Shown one piece after another: positions 49,160-59,647 of a DNA stretch of 64,000 nt (position 1 is its first letter; every line of letters begins with the position of its first letter). The stretch lies in NCBI GenBank assembly GCA_013141505.1, contig JABFQX010000008.1, forward strand, positions 1 through 64,000, given 5' to 3'. This DNA is from Methyloglobulus sp. Lineage in GTDB: Bacteria > Pseudomonadota > Gammaproteobacteria > Methylococcales > Methylomonadaceae. The notes under the pieces are model-generated. The model saw only the letters and a list, made by a program, of their open reading frames with translations. It was not told the DNA's origin and searched no databases. Both the position numbers and the translations under genes were made by a program.

Positions 49160-50434
49160 TTACCTACCAATTTGAAATTCAGCCAAACAATCGGACACCA
49201 AAAAAAAAGAGCCAAACACGAGCAGCAAGTCCCCGGCCAGCGCCTGTTTTTTTGCTGCGGCGAACGCATCAACAAAGCCAGTATAACCGAACGACACATT
49301 GTCCATGCCCTGTTGTGAAAAAACATCACGCATTAGAATTTCTGTCGCTGCACGGATATTGCTAAGGGGTGCGAAAAACCAGTCGTAAATCACTGGATTC
49401 ATGATGCTTAGAACTTCGGCAATATCCTTGTCTTTCATCATCGAAAAGATAGCATGGATGCGCCGGTCAGGAAAATTTTCGCTTAAATAGTCCACCAGCG
49501 TTTTAACCGCTTCGGGATTGTGCCCTACGTCTAAAAGCACCGGCATATCGGCGGTAAGTAGTTGAAAACGACCAAGCAATTGTACGTTTTTCAGACCCTC
49601 ACGGATGGATTCATCACAAACCGGGATTTTGCCTGCCAGTTGCTGTATCGCCATAATCACTGCGGAAGCATTACGGTACTGGTGTTCACCTTTTAATGCC
49701 GGTTCTGGCAAGTCGTTGATTTGCTTTTCACCGGAAAACCACTGCCAGCCGCTTTCTTGTTTTGCATAGTCAAAGTCTTTGCCAATGGCATAAAAAATGG
49801 CTTGTTTGTCGTCGGCAACTTGCCTCAATGTATCGGGCGGTAAGGGATCACCGACAATAGCTGGCACAGAAGCCCGAAAAATGCCCGCTTTTTCGTAACC
49901 TATTTGCTCCCGTGTTTCTCCTAACCATTCCACGTGGTCAATACCAATACTGCTGATAATAGTGGCATCAGACTCAACAATGTTGACTGCATCCAAACGC
50001 CCACCTAGACCGACTTCCAGTAATTGTATGTCAAGGTTGGCGCGGGAAAATATGTCCAACGCGGCTAAGGTGCCAAACTCAAAATAGCTGAGCGAGGTGT
50101 GGTCACGAACGGATTCAATACGCTCAAAAGCGGCGCGAATCAGGCCATCCGTAACCGGGCTACCGTCAATTTTTATTCTTTCATTATATTTCAGGATATG
50201 CGGAGAAGTATAAGCACCCACCCGATAGCCTTGGGCTAGGTATATCGCTTCAAGATAAGCAATACAAGAACCTTTGCCATTGGTTCCTGCAACTATAACG
50301 GTAATCGGCTTAGCTAAATGATTGTTAAGTGATTTATGTACTTTTTCAACCCGATCTAGACCTAAATCTATCGTTAAATGGTGTGATTTTTCCTGCCAAC
50401 ATAACCACTCTTCGAGGGTATCAAAATGTACCAT
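49160..50434 (-). CDS. folC: Bifunctional dihydrofolate synthase/folylpolyglutamate synthase
   Basis: Adds glutamate to dihydropteroate and to folates. The Mur-ligase-like ATP loop VIVAGTNGKGSCIAYLEAIY is near residue 47. SYFEFGTLAALDIFSRAN and LEVGLGGRLDAVN are the family motifs, and LLDVGHNPEAVKTLVDYL lies in the C-terminal domain. 424 residues. Packed 14 bp after accD and 6 bp before the SPOR gene. Confidence 0.95.
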   Translation of the reverse strand: MVHFDTLEEWLCWQEKSHHLTIDLGLDRVEKVHKSLNNHLAKPITVIVAGTNGKGSCIAYLEAIYLAQGYRVGAYTSPHILKYNERIKIDGSPVTDGLIRAAFERIESVRDHTSLSYFEFGTLAALDIFSRANLDIQLLEVGLGGRLDAVNIVESDATIISSIGIDHVEWLGETREQIGYEKAGIFRASVPAIVGDPLPPDTLRQVADDKQAIFYAIGKDFDYAKQESGWQWFSGEKQINDLPEPALKGEHQYRNASAVIMAIQQLAGKIPVCDESIREGLKNVQLLGRFQLLTADMPVLLDVGHNPEAVKTLVDYLSENFPDRRIHAIFSMMKDKDIAEVLSIMNPVIYDWFFAPLSNIRAATEILMRDVFSQQGMDNVSFGYTGFVDAFAAAKKQALAGDLLLVFGSFFLVSDCLAEFQIGR

Positions 50435-50448
50435 GTGAACAGGATAAA

Positions 50449-51405
50449 CTAATCTTTCTGCCCTGAATCTGGCTTCAAGCTATCCTCATCTGGAACAAGG
50501 TCTAGCTCAGGGGAACTCTCAACCTGGTTTAGCGCTGCGTCGACAATAGCTTTATTTTCGGTGAGTATCGCCAATATTGCCGCTAACCTATCGCGCATCT
50601 GGCGGCGGTCGATAATCATGTCGATTGCACCATGCTCTTGCAAGAATTCGCTACGTTGGAAACCTTCGGGCAATTTTTCGCGCACGGTTTGCTCGATGAC
50701 CCTGGGGCCTGCAAACCCTATTAAAGCATTAGGTTCAGCAACATTGAGGTCACCTAACATAGCTAAACTGGCCGAGACACCACCCATAGTAGGATCGGTC
50801 ATGAAAGAGATATAGGGAATTCCGGCTTCTGCCAGTTTTGTCAATGCCGCGCTGGTTTTCGCCATCTGGAACAAAGAAAACAAGGATTCTTGCATACGCG
50901 CGCCGCCGCTAGCGGTGAATACGATGAAAGGAATGCCAAATTCAAGGCTTTTGTTGACACCACGGACAAACTTCTCACCAACGACAGATCCCATTGAGCC
51001 TGCCATAAAATTAAAGTCGAAAGCTGCCGCAACAATGTCCTGGCCTTTCAACTGTCCTTTCATGACTACCATTGCGTCATTTTCTTTGGTTTGTTTCTGC
51101 GCCTGGCTGATACGGTCTTTGTATTTTTTGCTGTCTTTAAAGCGTAAGGGATCAGTAGGTTTGACACCTTTGCCAATTTCCTCGCGACCGTCTTCATCAA
51201 GGAACATTTCCAGTCGGGTACGTGCGGAGATCCGCATATGATGCTCGCACTTTGGGCAAACATTGAAGTTTTTTTCCAATTCGAGATTGTAGAGAATCGC
51301 GTTACAACTCGGACACTTATTCCATAAACCCTCAGGAACGGCGGCTTTTTTGTTGGACGCATCAGTCCTTATCGTTGAAGAAACAATTTTTTCAAACCAA
51401 CTCAT
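50449..51405 (-). CDS. accD: Acetyl-CoA carboxylase carboxyltransferase subunit beta
   Basis: Transfers carboxyl from biotin to acetyl-CoA together with AccA. The N-terminal Cys4 zinc ribbon (CPSC and CPKC about 19 residues apart) is present, followed by the crotonase-like core with [20 protein letters not shown] and [20 protein letters not shown]. An ATG at 51432 adds nine residues, but 51405 (MSWFEKI) matches the usual N-terminus and is preferred. No clear Shine-Dalgarno separates the two. It lies in the trpFBA-accD-folC run. Confidence 0.94.
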   Translation of the reverse strand: MSWFEKIVSSTIRTDASNKKAAVPEGLWNKCPSCNAILYNLELEKNFNVCPKCEHHMRISARTRLEMFLDEDGREEIGKGVKPTDPLRFKDSKKYKDRISQAQKQTKENDAMVVMKGQLKGQDIVAAAFDFNFMAGSMGSVVGEKFVRGVNKSLEFGIPFIVFTASGGARMQESLFSLFQMAKTSAALTKLAEAGIPYISFMTDPTMGGVSASLAMLGDLNVAEPNALIGFAGPRVIEQTVREKLPEGFQRSEFLQEHGAIDMIIDRRQMRDRLAAILAILTENKAIVDAALNQVESSPELDLVPDEDSLKPDSGQKD

Positions 51406-51453
51406 TTTCTTTATTTCGGGTTGTTCTTTCATTATAGGGGCGGCTGAATTATC

Positions 51454-52257
51454 TTATTCATCCATTGCCCGGCGCATAGCCGACAATAACTCGACAATTT
51501 CCGTTTTGGCGGCATCTAGGTCGTCCAGATTGCGTTCAATATTGCTAATTAAGGCACTACCTACTACAACCCCATCACCCAGACTAGAAATTGTCTTGGC
51601 AGTTTCCGCATCCTTGACCCCAAAACCGATACCGACTGGCAAGGACGTGATTGCTTTAATTTGCTTCAGCTTATTTTCCACGTCCGCTGCATTCAAATGA
51701 CCAGCGCCGGTCACGCCCTTGAGCGAAACATAATAAAGATAGCCGCTACCGACCGCAGACATTTTTTCGATACGCTCATTACTGCTATTAGGTGCTAACA
51801 GAAATATGGTATCTATGCCCTGTTCTTTCAACAAAGCAGCACAGTGTTCGCCTTCTTCGGGCGGCAAATCTACAGTTAACACACCATCAATATCAGCACG
51901 TTGAGCGGCATTGGCAAAACCCTCATACCCCATCGCTTCAATCGGATTGAGATAACCCATCAACACCACTGGCGTTTGTTGATCAGTTTTGCGAAATTCA
52001 GTAGCAAGTGCCAACGTTTTCGTCAGGCTCATCTTGTTAGCTAAAGCCCGTTCACTAGCTCGTTGGATAACAGGGCCATCAGCCATCGGATCGGAAAACG
52101 GTACACCCAGCTCAATAACGTTCACACCTGCCTTGACCATGGCATGCATCAACGACAAGGTAAAATCAGCCGTTGGATCGCCAGCAGTAACAAAGGGGAT
52201 TAATGCTTTGCGCCCTGATTTGGCAAGCTGCTCAAAGGTTGCGGCTAAACGGCTCAT
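51454..52257 (-). CDS. trpA: Tryptophan synthase alpha chain
   Basis: Cleaves indole-3-glycerol phosphate. The catalytic Glu is in [20 protein letters not shown] (about 48) and the Asp in [26 protein letters not shown] and the phosphate-binding [12 protein letters not shown] and GVVVGSALI are present. 267 residues. The ATG overlaps the trpB stop by 4 bp, matching the channelled alpha-beta complex. Confidence 0.97.
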   Translation of the reverse strand: MSRLAATFEQLAKSGRKALIPFVTAGDPTADFTLSLMHAMVKAGVNVIELGVPFSDPMADGPVIQRASERALANKMSLTKTLALATEFRKTDQQTPVVLMGYLNPIEAMGYEGFANAAQRADIDGVLTVDLPPEEGEHCAALLKEQGIDTIFLLAPNSSNERIEKMSAVGSGYLYYVSLKGVTGAGHLNAADVENKLKQIKAITSLPVGIGFGVKDAETAKTISSLGDGVVVGSALISNIERNLDDLDAAKTEIVELLSAMRRAMDE

Positions 52258-53456
52258 AGTTCGATTCCTTCGCGTTTCGCCATCGTTTGCATGTCCTTGT
52301 CGCCACGACCAGACAGGTTCACCACAATCATCTCGTCCTTACGCATAGCGGGAGCGAGTTTCATGGTGTAGGCCATCGCATGGGCGGATTCCAGTGCGGG
52401 AATAATCCCTTCCATTCGTGTTAGCGCATGAAAGCCTTCCAAGGCTTCGTCATCAGTTATATTGACGTACTCGGCGCGACCGGTATCTTTTAGCCAAGCG
52501 TGTTCAGGACCTACGCCAGGATAATCAAGACCTGCGGAAATGGAATGGGTTTCGATAATTTCACCATCGTCATCGGCCATCAGATAAGTACGATTGCCGT
52601 GCAAGACACCAGGGCGACCCGCACATAAAGGCGCAGAATGTCGTCCGCTTGCCACGCCGTCACCAGCCGCTTCAACACCGATTAACTTAACTAATTCATC
52701 TTCAATAAAAGGATAAAACAGGCCGATAGCATTGGAGCCACCACCGACACAAGCAACCAGGGCATCGGGCAGTTTGCCAATTATTTCCTGGCATTGCTGT
52801 TTGGTTTCGCGGCCAATGATCGCCTGAAAATCCCGCACCATCGCAGGATAAGGATGGGGGCCTGCGACTGTACCGATAATATAGAACGTGTTATCGACGT
52901 TGGTCACCCAATCCCGCAATGCTTCATTCAAGGCATCTTTAAGGGTTTTTGAGCCGGATTCAACGGCAATTACCGTTGCACCCAACAGTTTCATGCGGTA
53001 TACGTTCAGTGATTGCCGAGCGACATCAATCGCACCCATATAAACGACGCATTCAAGGCCAAGCCGAGCAGCAACTGTGGCAGTCGCCACGCCGTGCTGA
53101 CCTGCACCGGTTTCGGCAATAATACGGGTCTTGCCCATGCGCTTTGCAAGTAATGCTTGACCGACCGTGTTATTGATTTTGTGGGAACCTGTGTGATTGA
53201 GGTCTTCCCGTTTCAAGTAAATCTGCGCCCCGCCCAGCTCGCGACTCCAGCGCTCGGCATAGTATAAAGGGGAAGGCCGACCTACATAATTCTTTAAGTC
53301 GGCATCCAATTCCGCAATAAATTCTGGGTCTTGCAAATATTTCTGATAGGCGGCATTCAATTCCTGAATGGGCGGGATCAATGTTTCCGCAACGAACATC
53401 CCGCCATAAGGGCCAAAATGCCCTCTGGCATCAGGCATAGTATATTTTTCTGTCAT
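52254..53456 (-). CDS. trpB: Tryptophan synthase beta chain
   Basis: PLP enzyme that joins indole and serine. The PLP lysine is in [16 protein letters not shown] (about 89), the phosphate-binding loop in [12 protein letters not shown], and [20 protein letters not shown] is the family block. 400 residues. It overlaps trpF and trpA by 4 bp each. Confidence 0.97.
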   Translation of the reverse strand: MTEKYTMPDARGHFGPYGGMFVAETLIPPIQELNAAYQKYLQDPEFIAELDADLKNYVGRPSPLYYAERWSRELGGAQIYLKREDLNHTGSHKINNTVGQALLAKRMGKTRIIAETGAGQHGVATATVAARLGLECVVYMGAIDVARQSLNVYRMKLLGATVIAVESGSKTLKDALNEALRDWVTNVDNTFYIIGTVAGPHPYPAMVRDFQAIIGRETKQQCQEIIGKLPDALVACVGGGSNAIGLFYPFIEDELVKLIGVEAAGDGVASGRHSAPLCAGRPGVLHGNRTYLMADDDGEIIETHSISAGLDYPGVGPEHAWLKDTGRAEYVNITDDEALEGFHALTRMEGIIPALESAHAMAYTMKLAPAMRKDEMIVVNLSGRGDKDMQTMAKREGIEL

Positions 53457-54085
53457 GTTTTTATTATGTCACCCTGATGCACTGCGGCTATAAATGCCGC
53501 CATTTTAGATCGATCTTTTATACCCTTTGCAGCTTCTACACCACTACTGACATCCAGCGCGTAAGGCCGTACTTTTTCTATTGCCAGTTTAGCATTCATC
53601 TCATCCAGTCCGCCTGCCAAAATAAAGGAACTCTGACAATTTTCAGGAATTAACGCCCAGTCAAACTGATTGCCCGTGCCACCCTTCGCGCCAGGATGAT
53701 AGGCATCGAGCAATAACCCGTCAGCATCCTGATAAGCCTTGGCTAGGGCGATAATATCTATTCCATTTTGCATCCTGACCGCTTTGATATAACGCTTACC
53801 GTAAATTTTACAGTCATCGGGCTGTTCATTGCCGTGAAACTGAATGCAATCAACAGGCACTTGCTCCAACACCTTTCTAATCACAACTTCCTGCTCATCG
53901 ACAAAAAGAGCCACAACTGAAACAAAAGCAGGCACTGCTTTGACAATCTCAATAGCTTGATTTATTTCTACATTTCTTGGGCTGGGCGGGTAAAAAACCA
54001 GGCCAATGGCATCAACACCCAAGTGGGCAGCAAACACCGCATCTTCAGGACGGGTAAAACCGCAGATTTTGACGCGAGTCCGCAT
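53453..54085 (-). CDS. trpF: Phosphoribosylanthranilate isomerase
   Basis: Third step of tryptophan synthesis. TIM-barrel with [14 protein letters not shown] at the N-terminus (general-base Cys), [13 protein letters not shown], the acid Asp in [20 protein letters not shown] and the C-terminal [16 protein letters not shown] phosphate site. 210 residues. First gene of the trpFBA-accD-folC run; a hairpin-bearing leader lies upstream. trpE, G, D and C are elsewhere. Confidence 0.95.
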   Translation of the reverse strand: MRTRVKICGFTRPEDAVFAAHLGVDAIGLVFYPPSPRNVEINQAIEIVKAVPAFVSVVALFVDEQEVVIRKVLEQVPVDCIQFHGNEQPDDCKIYGKRYIKAVRMQNGIDIIALAKAYQDADGLLLDAYHPGAKGGTGNQFDWALIPENCQSSFILAGGLDEMNAKLAIEKVRPYALDVSSGVEAAKGIKDRSKMAAFIAAVHQGDIIKT

Positions 54086-54114
54086 AAATTGCTGTAATAA
54101 TCATCAAAAATTTA

Positions 54115-54154
54115 AGCGCGTAAGGATACCATAAAATGTTCTATGGCTTGCGCT
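54115..54154 (-). promoter_or_regulatory. Hairpin in the trpF leader
   Basis: AGCGC (54115-54119), AAG and CCATA pair in order with TATGG, CTT and GCGCT (ending 54154), giving a 13-bp interrupted stem about 30 bp upstream of trpF. On the minus strand it is followed by TTAAATTTTTGAT. It could be an attenuator or a remnant terminator. No leader peptide with Trp codons is seen. Confidence 0.4.
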
Positions 54155-54188
54155 AAATCACATTTACACCTGCAAAATAATCACAAGA

Positions 54189-54212
54189 AAAGCCCATGGA
54201 ATAATGGGCTTT
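54189..54212 (-). terminator. Intrinsic terminator of the DUF2231 gene
   Basis: AAAGCCCAT (54189-54197) pairs perfectly with ATGGGCTTT (54204-54212) around a 6-nt loop. On the minus strand the stem is followed by TCTTGTGATTATTTT, so the run from the stem reads TTTTCTT. It lies 74 bp after the stop at 54286. Confidence 0.75.
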
Positions 54213-54285
54213 ACAAATCTTTTGGCATTATTGCTTTTTAATCAAAATAACAGGTTCTTAATGAATTTAGGATTAAATCCTTTAC

Positions 54286-55059
54286 TTAGTGTGAATGGTT
54301 ATGACCGCTGTGATTGTGCCTCTCATGACTATGACCGCCATGATTGTGTTCACTGTGGGCATGACCATCTTGCCCACTAATGTTTTTAGAGTGTTCAGCA
54401 GCAGAATTTGCTTCATTGTGCTTATTTGAAGAATCGGATTGCGGCTGGTTAGCACCGGATATTTGTTCGGAAACGACTTGCGGTTTTACCGACACCCCAT
54501 ACTGGTAAACCATTAAACCACCTAAATCAGCGCCTAATGAGATAAGCAGACAGAGCAAGGCTGATGATGATAGAAACACAGTGTTACTTGAAAACGTATG
54601 TAAGCCCCAGTATTTCATCCGCCAAGCAGACAGGAACAAGGATAAAGACAGCACCGCAATACCAAGATGTTCATGTTGTTCCATAATCTCATGCACATCT
54701 TCTCCATGTTCGACCGTATCCGCAGCCAATAACCCTGCCATAACCGCAAAACCAGCAGCAACGGTACCTAAATACAAAAACCAGCTCGCCACATAACGCC
54801 ATTGGCTCTTTTTAAAAGCTGTGCCGGCAACATCAACAATGAAAAAACCGATAAAGAAAGCAATGGGGAAATGGACAAATAAAGGATGGATATTTTCCAT
54901 CAAGGCAATGCCCGGAAAAATTGTAGCAAACATTTCTGGTGGGGTTTTACCTGACAGCCCTTCGAGAAATTCTAAAAAACTGGAAAGGCTAGCCGCTACT
55001 CCGCCGCCAATGCCGCCGCCGTGAATTTGAAAGGATAAAAAATGGGTCATAAGTATCAT
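54286..55059 (-). CDS. DUF2231-domain membrane protein with His-rich tail
   Basis: A 257-residue protein with four hydrophobic segments (about 60-185). The DUF2231 signature NIHPLFVHFPIAFFIGFFIV is near the start of the first helix, and a second His motif occurs in EIMEQHEHLGIAVL. The last 30 residues are a dense His/Ser/Gly tail (HAHSEHNHGG, HNHSGHNHSH) of the type that binds transition metals. The DUF2231 family is linked to heme or metal-containing membrane redox proteins, but no activity is established. It is flanked by a terminator and a non-coding gap, so it is transcribed alone. Confidence 0.78.
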   Translation of the reverse strand: MILMTHFLSFQIHGGGIGGGVAASLSSFLEFLEGLSGKTPPEMFATIFPGIALMENIHPLFVHFPIAFFIGFFIVDVAGTAFKKSQWRYVASWFLYLGTVAAGFAVMAGLLAADTVEHGEDVHEIMEQHEHLGIAVLSLSLFLSAWRMKYWGLHTFSSNTVFLSSSALLCLLISLGADLGGLMVYQYGVSVKPQVVSEQISGANQPQSDSSNKHNEANSAAEHSKNISGQDGHAHSEHNHGGHSHERHNHSGHNHSH

Positions 55060-55139
55060 GGTCTAAGTTTAAAAAATCTAATTTGTTATTCGCAAAAGGA
55101 AACGGTACGCCCAAATTAAAGCGGCACTTTCCTCAAAGT

Positions 55140-55943
55140 TTAGTCAAAACGCTTGGTATTTTCAGGCAATTTATTAAATGAGGGATGTTTTACGATGCCA
55201 TAATGTGCCGGATAATAGATTCCTGCCAGATACAAACCGTACGGTGCAGCCGTCACACCACCCAACTTCCGCGCCCTGAGATTCAGTAATTCCAAAACCC
55301 ACTGTTCAGGTTGTTTGCCTGTGCCTATCGCCATCAACACACCAGCAATGTTTCTGACCATGTGATGCAGGAATGCATTTGCACATATATCGATAATCAC
55401 TTTATCGTTGTCTCTGTGAACGTCAACAAAATGTATCATTCGAAACGGACTTTTTGACTGGCAACCTTGTGCCCTGAATGAAGAAAAATCATGATTACCC
55501 ACTAAATGTTGTGCAGCCCTGTTCATTTTTTCTGCATCTAATGGCTGGTAGCACCAAGTCACCTGTTTGCTCTGTAAAGCAGAATTAACTGGCCTATTTA
55601 ATATAACGTAACGATAAAGTCGGGCTATAGCGCTATACCGGGCATGAAAGCCCTCTATAGCATGTTTAACCCAGGTAATGCGTATCTCATCCGGCAAATA
55701 ACTATTACCACCTAACAGCCAGGCATCAATGTTGCGCTCTACGTTGACATCAAAATGAACGACTTGTTCAAAGGCATGGACACCCGAATCAGTCCTGCCT
55801 GCACAAATGACCGTGATTGGTTGGTTGGCCACTCTTGATAAGGCCGCTTCTAACTCGCCTTGTACACTACGTCGATGGGATTGCCACTGCCATCCGAAAA
55901 AACCACTACCATCGTATTCGATACCTAGAACAATACGCGTCAT
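55140..55943 (-). CDS. truA: tRNA pseudouridine(38-40) synthase
   Basis: Makes pseudouridine at positions 38-40 of the anticodon arm. The N-terminus VLGIEYDGSGFFGWQ is standard, the catalytic Asp is in CAGRTDSGVHAFEQVVHF (about 52), and FLHHMVRNIAGVLMAIG is the C-terminal motif. 267 residues. In many relatives truA precedes trpF directly; here the DUF2231 gene lies between. Confidence 0.95.
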   Translation of the reverse strand: MTRIVLGIEYDGSGFFGWQWQSHRRSVQGELEAALSRVANQPITVICAGRTDSGVHAFEQVVHFDVNVERNIDAWLLGGNSYLPDEIRITWVKHAIEGFHARYSAIARLYRYVILNRPVNSALQSKQVTWCYQPLDAEKMNRAAQHLVGNHDFSSFRAQGCQSKSPFRMIHFVDVHRDNDKVIIDICANAFLHHMVRNIAGVLMAIGTGKQPEQWVLELLNLRARKLGGVTAAPYGLYLAGIYYPAHYGIVKHPSFNKLPENTKRFD

Positions 55944-56004
55944 TTATCCAAAAAACCAAAATTAAAGTTATTTTTAAGGTGTGTTTTGCCAAGCAATGAT
56001 TAAA

Positions 56005-56520
56005 TCATTCGTGAATATAAACAGGGATACCTGCGTCAACACGATCAAACAGATCCAGCAAATCTGCATTTTTCATGCGAATACAGCCGTGGGATACCGG
56101 ACTGCCGATCATTGCACTATCAGCCGTTCCGTGTATGTAGATATACCGCCAAGCAGTATCAACTTCACCATAGCGGTTTTTACCTGGCTCCAAGCCGCCG
56201 AGCCATAAAATGCGGGTTAATATCCAATCACGCTGTGGAAAGCACTTAGCCAGATCGTCATTATAGATTTCACCGGTTGCACGTCTGCCTACAAACACCG
56301 AGTCCTGCGGCAAACCCGCACCAATTTTTGCTCTGATGCGGTGCCAGCCAGTAGGCGTACATTCACTGCCACGTTTCTCGCCCACGCCATTTTTGGCAGT
56401 GGATACCGGATAGGTTTTAATGACCTTATTGTGTTCCATAATAGTCAGCTTTTGTGCGGCAATGGCTATGTCCAAAGATAATGTGCCATCGAGATACTGA
56501 TTATTTAGCTCACTGCACAT
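56005..56520 (-). CDS. YkuD-fold L,D-transpeptidase family protein without signal peptide
   Basis: A 171-residue protein of the L,D-transpeptidase (YkuD) fold. The active-site block is present as IHGTADSAMIG and SHGCIRMKNADLLDLF, with the catalytic Cys in SHGCIRM (about residue 145). KRGSECTPTGWHRIRAKIG is typical of a short proteobacterial subfamily. No signal peptide or membrane anchor is seen from ATG 56520, and an in-frame TGA lies immediately upstream of it. Location and substrate are therefore open. It lies 70 bp downstream of rne. Confidence 0.85.
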   Translation of the reverse strand: MCSELNNQYLDGTLSLDIAIAAQKLTIMEHNKVIKTYPVSTAKNGVGEKRGSECTPTGWHRIRAKIGAGLPQDSVFVGRRATGEIYNDDLAKCFPQRDWILTRILWLGGLEPGKNRYGEVDTAWRYIYIHGTADSAMIGSPVSHGCIRMKNADLLDLFDRVDAGIPVYIHE

Positions 56521-56590
56521 TCACACGTCCGCCCACCCAGCCGACAAAGCCACGACTGGGATGAACCCTTCCCTGTATTTGCTCCAAAAA

Positions 56591-59122
56591 CTAAATGTCA
56601 CCCGCCGAATCCGGTTTTGAGTTTGCCCTTGAATCGGTGTGTTCCGGCGCGGGGTTATTTGCGGGAACCGATTGATTTTCTTTGCCTTCCTTTGCTTGCC
56701 TATTGGCAAACTCAGCCGCATAGGTTGTTGCTGCCCCGGATTGCGATTCGACAATAAACTCCCGACCCGTGTCCGCAGGTGTGTTTTGTTCACCGTTCTC
56801 GCCGGTTGCTTCAGTTTTTTTGTAATTAGGGTTTCTAGGCCGTCTACGATTGGGCCCACGGCGCGAGTTGCTTCTTTTGTTCTCGGGTCTTGTTCTTTGC
56901 TCTGCATCTCCGGAATTTGCGTCATGAGCATTTTCTCCTTCAGCATTATTGTCAATAGACTCGCCGGAAGATTCGATTGTCGGCAAAAACACTGGATATT
57001 TTAATTCAGGCTCATTACCGCCCCCTACATCGTTAAATCCTTCTGCGGTTTTATACTCATCATCACGTATAACGGCAGCGGACTGGTGTCTGGGCCGTCC
57101 AGCCGCTTCCTGTTGTCTGGCAGGATGCTGTTTTTGTGGTGGACGTGGTTCCTGTGGAGCTGTTGGCTTTGCTTCCAGATTTTTAGGGGGACGGGGCTGC
57201 CGCGATTGCTGACCTCTTGGTGGACGATTAACATCATCGTTAACTTCCCTAGGATCTCTGTCGCGATTAGCTGTTTCCTTAACACGGTTGTCAGTTGAAT
57301 CTTTGTTGGAACGTTGTCCGCGTCTGTTGTTGCGAGATCTGGACTGACGATTGTCATCGCCTTCACCGCCAATTTTGGCCTGAGGAACTCGACTATCTTT
57401 AGCGGGACTGTCTTTGGTTTGAGTGGCACTTTTACCGACCAATTTATGCCAAAACCGCTTAATCAAGCTGGCAGATTCCGCTTTGTTTGCTATGGGTGTC
57501 GGCGCCGGAGCCGGAGAATCGTGCAAAAACTCTTTGATGGCGGCTTTTTCGGCTCTAGGTTTTACCTGTTGAGCAAAATCAGGGATAGTAATATCTTCTG
57601 CTTTAATTTGCACATAACTGGGTTTTTCGTCAAAGGAACCGTCTTTCTCCCTGATACGTTCTATATCGTAAGCAGGTGTTTCCATATGTTTGCTGGGCAG
57701 AATGACAATGCCGACTTTTAAACGATTTTCAATCTGCTCAATCGCACTGCGCTTTTCATTCAGCAGAAATGTTGCACATTCAATCGACAAATGCGCGATC
57801 AGTTTTTCCGTGCCTTTTTTCATCGCTTCTTCTTCAAGCAAGCGCAACACGGAAAGCGCGACCGATTCTACATTACGGATTGCCCCCTGCCCTTTGCAGC
57901 GCGGACAGGTAATCTGGGTTGAATCACCTAAGGAAGGCCGCATCCGCTGGCGGGACATTTCCAATAAGCCGAACCGTGAAATTCGGCCCGTTTGAATCCG
58001 CGCCCGATCAATCTTCAAGGCATCGCGGAGATGATTTTCGACGGTGCGCTGGTTTTTGGTGGACATCATGTCGATAAAATCAATGACAAACAAGCCGCCC
58101 AAATCCCGTAACCTAAGTTGTCTGGCGACTTCGTCCGCCGCTTCGAGATTGGTATTGAGCGCTGTTTCTTCTATGTCACTGCCTTTGGTTGCCCGCGCCG
58201 AGTTGATGTCGATAGACGTTAAGGCTTCGGTATGGTCGATAACAATAGAACCACCAGAAGGTAGGGAAACCTCCCTTCCATAAGCGATTTCAATTTGCGC
58301 TTCAATTTGATACCGATTAAATAGCGGGACAGAATCCTGATACAATCTGGCTTTTGGCAACATCTGCGGCATGACTTGTCGCATGAAATTTTGGACAAGT
58401 TTGAATGAGGCTTCATTATCGATGAGTATTTCATCGATATTGCCCCTAAGATGATCCCGCAATGCCCGAATAATGACATTGCTTTCCTGGAAAACCAGGA
58501 ACGGCGCGGCTTGTTCTGTGCTTGAGCGTTCGATGGCATCCCAAAGCTGCAAGAGATAATTCAAATCCCATTGCAGTTCTTCCGTACTCTTTCCGCATCC
58601 AGCCGTCCTGACAATCAAGCCCATGGTTTCGGGGATCTCAAGGCTTGCCAATGCTTCACGGGTATCGTTACGGGTGTCGCCTTCTATGCGTCTGGAGATG
58701 CCGCCAGCCTTAGGGTTGTTGGGCATAAGCACGAGATAAGTACCCGCCAGACTGATATAAGTCGTCAGCGCTGCGCCTTTGTTGCCGCGCTCTTCCTTTT
58801 CAATTTGGACAACAATTTCCTGGCCCTCTTTAATATGGTCTTTGACAGCACTGCGGCGAACTTCACCCTCAGCGTCATCATGGTTTTTTAGATAAGCTGG
58901 AGAAATTTCCTTGAACGGCAAAAAACCATGTTTTTCAGCGCCATAATTAATAAATGCCGCCTCCAGACTGGGTTCTACACGGGTTATTATGCCTTTGTAA
59001 ATATTGGATTTTTTTTGTTCTTTTGAGGGTACTTCTATATCAAAATCATACAGTTTTTGACCATCTACCAAAGCAACCCGCAGTTCTTCTGCCTGCGTAG
59101 CATTGATAAGCATTCTTTTCAT
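56591..59122 (-). CDS. rne: Ribonuclease E
   Basis: Central endoribonuclease and degradosome scaffold. The S1 domain ([20 protein letters not shown]) is near residue 43. The catalytic Asp pair is in [13 protein letters not shown] and [12 protein letters not shown] (about 303 and 346), and the Zn-link cysteines in CPRCKGQG (about 405). The C-terminal third is disordered, rich in Arg, Gln, Pro and Asn (for example [27 protein letters not shown]), matching RNA-binding and scaffold regions. 843 residues is short compared with the roughly 1060 of E. coli. AAGGAA precedes ATG 59122. Confidence 0.95.
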   Translation of the reverse strand: MKRMLINATQAEELRVALVDGQKLYDFDIEVPSKEQKKSNIYKGIITRVEPSLEAAFINYGAEKHGFLPFKEISPAYLKNHDDAEGEVRRSAVKDHIKEGQEIVVQIEKEERGNKGAALTTYISLAGTYLVLMPNNPKAGGISRRIEGDTRNDTREALASLEIPETMGLIVRTAGCGKSTEELQWDLNYLLQLWDAIERSSTEQAAPFLVFQESNVIIRALRDHLRGNIDEILIDNEASFKLVQNFMRQVMPQMLPKARLYQDSVPLFNRYQIEAQIEIAYGREVSLPSGGSIVIDHTEALTSIDINSARATKGSDIEETALNTNLEAADEVARQLRLRDLGGLFVIDFIDMMSTKNQRTVENHLRDALKIDRARIQTGRISRFGLLEMSRQRMRPSLGDSTQITCPRCKGQGAIRNVESVALSVLRLLEEEAMKKGTEKLIAHLSIECATFLLNEKRSAIEQIENRLKVGIVILPSKHMETPAYDIERIREKDGSFDEKPSYVQIKAEDITIPDFAQQVKPRAEKAAIKEFLHDSPAPAPTPIANKAESASLIKRFWHKLVGKSATQTKDSPAKDSRVPQAKIGGEGDDNRQSRSRNNRRGQRSNKDSTDNRVKETANRDRDPREVNDDVNRPPRGQQSRQPRPPKNLEAKPTAPQEPRPPQKQHPARQQEAAGRPRHQSAAVIRDDEYKTAEGFNDVGGGNEPELKYPVFLPTIESSGESIDNNAEGENAHDANSGDAEQRTRPENKRSNSRRGPNRRRPRNPNYKKTEATGENGEQNTPADTGREFIVESQSGAATTYAAEFANRQAKEGKENQSVPANNPAPEHTDSRANSKPDSAGDI

Positions 59123-59151
59123 TTTGTTTCCTTTTGGTGTCCTGCTCCCTG

Positions 59152-59245
59152 CCAGTATTTACTGGTTTAGACTGATTGTTATCATCACACTAAGTTTTGG
59201 GATGTTACATCCATAACGGGCTTATTCGTTGTCTAGGCGGCCTAG
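59152..59245 (-). promoter_or_regulatory. Structured 5' leader of rne
   Basis: Three small hairpins stand in the first 125 bp upstream of rne: CCAGT/ACTGG (59152-59165), GGATG/CATCC (59200-59212) and CTAGG/CCTAG (59233-59245). In E. coli RNase E autoregulates through hairpins in its own leader, and this may be the equivalent. The remainder of the 525-bp gap up to rluC holds only a doubtful small ORF and AT-rich sequence. Confidence 0.4.
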
Positions 59246-59424
59246 TTATCGTCCACGCGGAAAATGAACAGGTTTTTACCTGCTCTAATGTATACCCTAA
59301 CTGGCTATATGAGATGATAATCAACGATGGCTGCTCGAAGTGCCTTAACTAAGCAATGTGTTCTGTCAGTCGTAACGGTAAACGCTGTCTTGGACAGGTT
59401 TTATAATTCATTCGTCAAGGGTGA

Positions 59425-59544
59425 ATGATCAACCCGAAATTCTTGTGGTGGGGGATTTGGCATTATCATTATGATTTTTTGTATGATAGTTTAAACGATG
59501 CCCTCACCAATCCACTTCTTTACGGTTTCAATTGGAAACCTTAG
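59425..59544 (+). CDS. Doubtful 39-codon ORF between rne and rluC
   Basis: ATG 59425 opens a frame beginning INPKFLWWGIWHYHYDFLYD and ending GFNWKP, unusually rich in Trp, Tyr and His. AAGGGTG precedes it at short spacing. The opposite strand also has a short HTH-like stretch (IAESLRFPIETVKKWIGEG, about 59500-59560) bounded by stops. Either may be a degraded gene or chance. I do not recognise a family. Confidence 0.15.
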   Translation: MINPKFLWWGIWHYHYDFLYDSLNDALTNPLLYGFNWKP

Positions 59545-59647
59545 CGATTCTGCTATTTTTATTCAAAGTGTTGATAATATAGCAACCTTATTGCATTTCA
59601 TCAATTTAAACAGTTAATGACCTAAAAATACTGGTATCATTTAGAGC

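Noticed and set aside
56521-56955. 144-codon minus-strand frame between rne and the transpeptidase gene
   Set aside because: It overlaps the low-complexity 3' end of rne in another frame and has no recognisable domain.
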